Positions 48,158 through 51,728 of a stretch of DNA of 51,728 nt are shown here, piece by piece (the first letter of the stretch is position 1; the number at the start of each line of letters is the position of its first letter). Location: positions 1-51,728 of the IMG/VR virus record IMGVR_UViG_3300030329_002067, one strand, 5' to 3'. The DNA comes from a virus. The notes under the pieces are model-generated. The model saw nothing but the letters and a program-made list of their open reading frames with translations, did not search any database and was not told the DNA's origin. The position numbers were made by a program, and so were the translations under genes.

Positions 48158-48739
48158 CTACCTAAATCGGGGTCCACGATACCAACCGACAAGACTTGTC
48201 CTACCGCCACCCAAAATAGGCTCAACGCAGTGCTCCTGATAAGAAAGGAATGCTATCATAGTCCCTCTTTTCTTAACCATATTAGGGTCAGGATTTTGGA
48301 TATGCTTAAACTTAAAATCTCCCCCTTGATATTCTTCGGGGTCTGTTAATTGAAGAACCAATGATATTTTTCTATGTGTTCCATGCTGATTCGACCAGTC
48401 TATGTCGTGATGCCATCCATAGTGGTAGCCTATATCTTTGTATTCAGTAAATTGTAATTCCGGTAGATAAGATAAATCCATATTGAAATGCTCGTTAGCC
48501 TCCTTAGCATAGTTTTCAAAAATCATATTTATCCAATCATGTTCGTCATCTTTTGGGACCCATCTAATCTGTGTCTTTCTATTAGGGTCTTCATGTATAG
48601 GGTCTTCACCTGCCCTAAATGTTGTTGCGTTTTTGCTCGGTAATTCAAGACACGCTTTGATTATTTCATCACATATCTCTGGGGCTACCGCTGATTCCCA
48701 TACTAACCAATCGGGGAATTGTTGCATTGTATCACGCAT
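48158..48739 (-). CDS. 2-oxoglutarate/Fe(II)-dependent dioxygenase (193 aa)
   Basis: A prolyl-4-hydroxylase-like (PKHD-type) oxygenase. The iron ligands are H and D of YGWHHDIDW (about 108) and the distal His of QEHCVEP (about 169); the Arg of GGGRTSLVGW (about 180) binds 2-oxoglutarate. Viruses use such enzymes to hydroxylate proteins or bases. Nearby is a fibre with long Gly-X-Y repeats, so prolyl hydroxylation of the collagen-like part is an attractive possibility. ATG 48739 is favoured because it overlaps the previous stop. Confidence 0.85.
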   Translation of the reverse strand: MRDTMQQFPDWLVWESAVAPEICDEIIKACLELPSKNATTFRAGEDPIHEDPNRKTQIRWVPKDDEHDWINMIFENYAKEANEHFNMDLSYLPELQFTEYKDIGYHYGWHHDIDWSNQHGTHRKISLVLQLTDPEEYQGGDFKFKHIQNPDPNMVKKRGTMIAFLSYQEHCVEPILGGGRTSLVGWYRGPRFR

Positions 48740-49043
48740 CCGTCGCGCCATCGTATGCAGATAATGTCTTAAGATGTTCATAACCTGCTTTCACAATGTT
48801 AAATTGATTTGCGCTTGTGTTGGTCAAATCTATTACTGCACTTGCGTTAAACATTCCAATTAACGGTTTTCCTTCATCTCTTGAATCTTTGTCTTTACTA
48901 ATCTCTATATCCCAATAAACAATACAGGAAGTAGGGTTGCTACCTATCCTTTTTCTTAAGTCTATGTTGATATTTGATATTCTATGGTAAGCCCCAGTAG
49001 CATTAAGTCCTCCCGGAGTTGTATAGTCACATATCAAAGCCAT
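48732..49043 (-). CDS. Hypothetical protein (103 aa)
   Basis: Leaderless-type start: ATG 49043 lies 30 bases from a TTCTTAAG box on the minus strand. The protein is a compact beta/alpha domain (GAYHRISNINIDL, SCIVYWDIEIS) resembling small phage structural or head-decoration proteins, but no family is certain. Confidence 0.65.
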   Translation of the reverse strand: MALICDYTTPGGLNATGAYHRISNINIDLRKRIGSNPTSCIVYWDIEISKDKDSRDEGKPLIGMFNASAVIDLTNTSANQFNIVKAGYEHLKTLSAYDGATDA

Positions 49044-49065
49044 AATAACACCCAATCAGCCACTC

Positions 49066-49073
49066 CTTAAGAA
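49066..49073 (-). promoter_or_regulatory. Leftward TTCTTAAG promoter candidate
   Basis: On the minus strand AAAGGTTCTTAAG occupies 49078 down to 49066, thirty bases before ATG 49043. The same 13 bases precede the MCM-like gene at 12038-12050. A third viral promoter type is possible. Confidence 0.5.
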
Positions 49074-49080
49074 CCTTTCC

Positions 49081-49626
49081 TTACTCTCCCCAAAAACCAA
49101 TGTTTGTAGTGTATTGTGAGTATCTATCTCTAATTAGTTTTCTGTAATTTTCCATAGTAAGAGAATTGTCGACTAACCATGTATCACCCCAAACAGTATC
49201 AAAAGATGAGCCCGAAGGGGGATTCCATGTTTCAAAATCAGCGACAACTAAATTGAATGTTTCATCTTTAGCGCAATGCTCCCATACTAAATCCACCACA
49301 TCTTGTTCGAGTTCAACAATAGTGACCGAAGTCACATTTGGGTTATCAATTAATGGTTGATGAATCATACCTATTCCAAGCCCCCCAATCAAAACATCTC
49401 CTGTTGCGTTATCCCAAAGCCATTTATGCTCGCTGTATTCTGCTTCTGAATCTTGCATTATAGGCATAGGGCAAGCATCTTTTATTAGAACAGTATATTT
49501 ACTATGTGATTCTCCTTTTAAAGAAAGATACCTTTTCCAATATCTTGATTCAGTCTCATTAGTATAGTGTCTAATCAAATAATTACCCGATATACCTTCG
49601 GGGATATTAACTTCTATTCTGGTCAT
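49081..49626 (-). CDS. SAM-dependent methyltransferase, spermidine-synthase-like fold (181 aa)
   Basis: Motif I GDVLIGGLGIGM (about 75) and the following VTIVELEQDVVDLVW, where Glu binds the ribose, give a class I Rossmann methyltransferase; NLVVADFETW and FDTVWGDTW follow. The layout is closest to spermidine-synthase-like proteins common in marine phages. The substrate is unknown; its place beside fibre genes and an oxygenase hints at modification of virion or host surface molecules. GGAGTGA precedes the start. Confidence 0.75.
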   Translation of the reverse strand: MTRIEVNIPEGISGNYLIRHYTNETESRYWKRYLSLKGESHSKYTVLIKDACPMPIMQDSEAEYSEHKWLWDNATGDVLIGGLGIGMIHQPLIDNPNVTSVTIVELEQDVVDLVWEHCAKDETFNLVVADFETWNPPSGSSFDTVWGDTWLVDNSLTMENYRKLIRDRYSQYTTNIGFWGE

Positions 49627-49630
49627 AAAA

Positions 49631-50206
49631 TCACTCCGTAAAGTTATAGGTTATAGTAATTGCGGAAGAATTAGTGCTTCCGGCAGAGTTAGTCGCAGTT
49701 GCTTGTATATCAAACTCGAGCGTATCTCCATCAGCAGGGAATGTTAAACCACCTCTACCCCCTCCAAATGCTATTTGTATATATTCGCCTATGTTATCAC
49801 TTGAGCCTGTTTCATCTTGGGTTGTTGATGCTGTTCCTTGAATTGATGCGCTCGTTCCATTACTTAGAGAAGTATTGATTGTTAATCCTACTATATCCCA
49901 AGCATAACTTGTTGCCCCTGTTGCTCTGATATATCCTTGAAAGTTAATAATCGCACTATTCGCGCAACCTGTGTAAATATCTCCCCAAGCGGATATTTCA
50001 ACATCTCTATCGGCTGAACCTGTGCTAAACTCGGAACCATCTAAGGTCATTGTTTCGTTATTACAATTTGCTTCTCCTGATGCAATCGCATTATTGTAAT
50101 TACCCGAAGATGATGTAGCGATGCTAACACCTGTTGGTGCTGAGCCTGCTCCACTATTTGCGCTTTCGGCTATACAACCAACAATACCTAAATTAATCGA
50201 AGCCAT
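49631..50206 (-). CDS. Ser/Thr/Gly-rich beta-structural virion protein (191 aa)
   Basis: A protein of repeated short beta strands rich in Ser, Thr, Gly, Ala and Asn (IATSSSGNYNNAIASGEANC, ending SAGSTNSSAITITYNFTE), probably secreted-type or a virion surface domain with an immunoglobulin-like look. No signal peptide is clear. It lies between fibre and methyltransferase genes, so a fibre-tip or decoration protein is likely. GGTGAG precedes the ATG. Confidence 0.6.
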   Translation of the reverse strand: MASINLGIVGCIAESANSGAGSAPTGVSIATSSSGNYNNAIASGEANCNNETMTLDGSEFSTGSADRDVEISAWGDIYTGCANSAIINFQGYIRATGATSYAWDIVGLTINTSLSNGTSASIQGTASTTQDETGSSDNIGEYIQIAFGGGRGGLTFPADGDTLEFDIQATATNSAGSTNSSAITITYNFTE

Positions 50207-50210
50207 TTAC

Positions 50211-51728
50211 TCACCCCACGAAGAACCATGTATTAGCGGCGACACAAACATAGGTTCTCGCTTTATCGTCAGATATGGCGGTGTGGCTACTTGGGATAGT
50301 GCTATTACTTGTCCCAAGACCGGGAGTAAGGTCTGAGCCTGTATTGTTAATGATAGTGTATTGTTGACCCACTTCTGCGGTTGCGGGTAGGGTAGGCGCA
50401 CCGCTACTTGTGCAATACACATACGAACCCGATTGTTCATCTGTTAATGTTGTCGAACCTGTGACCGCAACAACACTAATTTTGTTGGCTACTAATCCGT
50501 TAGCATTTCCTTTGAACCAAGTTACTCCACCATCACCGGAAGTTATCAATAATTGGTTATCACCTGTGGGGTCAGAAACATCACCACTACCGATAACTAA
50601 ATTGTTTGAGCCGGTTGTTATGTTATCCCCTGCTTCTGAACCAATACAGGTATTCTTGTCGCCAGTGGTCACTAAATATGCGGCTCGATAACCTATGGCG
50701 GTGTTGTAATCTGAACCATCATCGGGTGTGTATAGAGCCTGTCTTCCTATGGCTATGTTATAATTAGCACTTCCATTGATTGCATACAAAGCACTATCGC
50801 CAATACCGATATTGTAATCTCCCTCAAATGTTCCATCACCGCCATAAGTAGGCATATCTCCTATGAATACATTTTTCGTAGCACTTGCAGTTCCTCTTGC
50901 TCCGGCCCCATAACCAATACAAACTGAATTAGTGGATAAAGACCAAATACCCGCCCAAAAACCAAGTGCGGTAGAGCCGAATCCTATATTTTTACCGGCA
51001 GAAGAACCAACGGCAACTACCCTGCTATCTGTGCTATTAGTTACTCCGGCCTGTTTTCCAATAAAGACTGAATCTGTTGCTGTGGTTATTGCAGTTCCGG
51101 CAGACCACCCTAATGCAGTATTATTCATCCCGCTGGTCAAAGCATCTAAGGCTTGAATACCAACACCTGTGTTATAGACCGCACTACTTAGTGTTCCATG
51201 ATTTTGATGCCCTAACAATAGACTACCCGTAAAATCCGTTCCGCCGGACTTACCATCTGTTAGGTCGTCTATATCACCGGCAACCCCACTTGGGCCAGTA
51301 GGACCTGCGGGTCCCGTTGGACCAGTAGGACCAGTGGGTCCTGCGCTTCCATCTGAGCCGTCACTACCTGCTGGACCTGCCGGTCCGGTGGGGCCAGTTG
51401 GTCCCGTAGGACCTGTGCTACCGTCAGAACCATCACTACCCGCAGGTCCGGCTGGTCCCGTTGGACCAGTTCCTCCTGTTGGTCCGGTGGGGCCGGTAGG
51501 ACCGGTTGCACCAGTAGAGCCTGTTATGTCTGCAATTTCAGACCATGAGCCCGATGCTTTCTTGTAAATCTTATCGTTGCTTGTATTGAAGTGGAAGTCT
51601 CCGTTTGAACCCCCACTTGGGGTTGTATTGCTTGAAGTCCATGTTGCTCCATCTGCTCCCGCAGAACCGTTGCTTCCCGATGGTCCGGTTGGACCTGTCG
51701 GACCAGTAGGGCCAGTAGGACCTGTGGG
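50211..51728 (-). CDS. Collagen-like and YadA-head-like fibre protein, 5' end outside window (at least 505 aa)
   Basis: The frame is open from the right edge of the window, so the start is missing. The visible N-terminal part has Gly-X-Y collagen-like runs ([22 protein letters not shown]) that form trimeric stalks. From about 51220 leftward, short repeats such as [24 protein letters not shown] and NTAIGYRAA match the beta-roll repeats of YadA-head and trimeric autotransporter-like fibres. A C-terminal beta domain ends in WFFVG. A host-binding fibre or spike is the natural role. Confidence 0.85.
   Translation of the reverse strand, partial: PTGPTGPTGPTGPTGPSGSNGSAGADGATWTSSNTTPSGGSNGDFHFNTSNDKIYKKASGSWSEIADITGSTGATGPTGPTGPTGGTGPTGPAGPAGSDGSDGSTGPTGPTGPTGPAGPAGSDGSDGSAGPTGPTGPTGPAGPTGPSGVAGDIDDLTDGKSGGTDFTGSLLLGHQNHGTLSSAVYNTGVGIQALDALTSGMNNTALGWSAGTAITTATDSVFIGKQAGVTNSTDSRVVAVGSSAGKNIGFGSTALGFWAGIWSLSTNSVCIGYGAGARGTASATKNVFIGDMPTYGGDGTFEGDYNIGIGDSALYAINGSANYNIAIGRQALYTPDDGSDYNTAIGYRAAYLVTTGDKNTCIGSEAGDNITTGSNNLVIGSGDVSDPTGDNQLLITSGDGGVTWFKGNANGLVANKISVVAVTGSTTLTDEQSGSYVYCTSSGAPTLPATAEVGQQYTIINNTGSDLTPGLGTSNSTIPSSHTAISDDKARTYVCVAANTWFFVG
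51288..51522 (-). repeat. Tandem collagen-coding repeats
   Basis: Two nearly identical cassettes encode [20 protein letters not shown]-type units back to back, and further Gly-Pro-Thr units occur at 51665-51728. The DNA repeats are imperfect (GGTCC/GGACC/GGCCC variants), which suggests selection on protein with room for slippage or recombination that changes stalk length. Confidence 0.8.

Noticed and set aside
51334-51567. Proline/valine/glycine-rich open frame on the plus strand, and a Gln/Leu-rich frame at 51269-51511 on the minus strand
   Set aside because: Both are other-frame readings of the collagen-coding repeats; their low-complexity composition follows from the GGTCC-type DNA repeat.
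51288-51728. Repetitive DNA that could be taken for a CRISPR array
   Set aside because: The repeats are short, imperfect, in frame and encode Gly-X-Y triplets; there are no unique spacers.
1-51728. tRNA or rRNA genes
   Set aside because: No cloverleaf with a T-loop GGTTCGAATCC-like segment or rRNA-like sequence was recognised in any gap on either strand.

Overview
This window is best read as about 52 kb of a tailed double-stranded DNA virus (Caudoviricetes, probably siphovirus-like) that infects an archaeon. Replication is of the archaeal/eukaryotic type: family B DNA polymerase, PCNA-like clamp, RFC-type clamp loader, archaeo-eukaryotic primase, an MCM-like AAA+ ATPase, an OB-fold ssDNA-binding candidate, a Sak4-like RecA-fold ATPase, a Cas4-like Fe-S nuclease and an ERCC4-type nuclease. 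Promoters are archaeal too, with TATA boxes about 28-30 bp before start codons and often no leader, while genes inside operons use Shine-Dalgarno sites (GGAGG, GGTGA). The layout, a replication block facing a tail block, recalls the magroviruses of Marine Group II Euryarchaeota. That host assignment is an inference from gene content; no search was run. Terminase large subunit, portal, protease and major capsid genes are not seen and presumably lie beyond the right edge, where the last gene is cut.

Layout. (1) 1-794: a leftward operon of very small genes. (2) 815-11794: mostly rightward early-type genes, largely small zinc-ribbon proteins, plus an SF2 helicase and an ArdC-like antirestriction protein. 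Five promoters here carry the same ACTCAAGAGT element at a fixed distance from the TATA box. (3) 11795-12158: an AT-rich, repeat-rich gap that is a good origin candidate, directly before the MCM-like gene. (4) 12159-30341: the rightward replication, recombination and DNA-modification block, with short TTATAA promoters and several leaderless genes. (5) 30334-51728: the leftward virion block. In transcription order it runs fibre with collagen and YadA-like repeats, accessory enzymes (SAM methyltransferase, 2OG-Fe(II) oxygenase), small membrane and holin-like proteins, head-tail connector, neck protein, a lectin-like/tail-terminator fusion, tail tube, tail-assembly chaperones, tape measure, and a 2994-residue tail hub/fibre. 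Blocks 4 and 5 converge with overlapping stop codons.

How the parts work together. Early genes would blunt host defence (ArdC) and regulate. The MCM-like ATPase, primase, polymerase, clamp and loader would copy the genome, and Sak4, Cas4-like and ERCC4 proteins would recombine and process it. A DNA methyltransferase, a GNAT-fold-like protein and a deoxyribosyltransferase-like protein form a candidate DNA-modification cluster. The most striking unexplained signal is a C-terminal Val/Leu-Glu-Trp-Leu ending shared by the polymerase, the methyltransferase, the GNAT-like protein and an unknown replication-block protein. It may be a virus-specific sliding-clamp-binding tail that couples DNA modification to replication.
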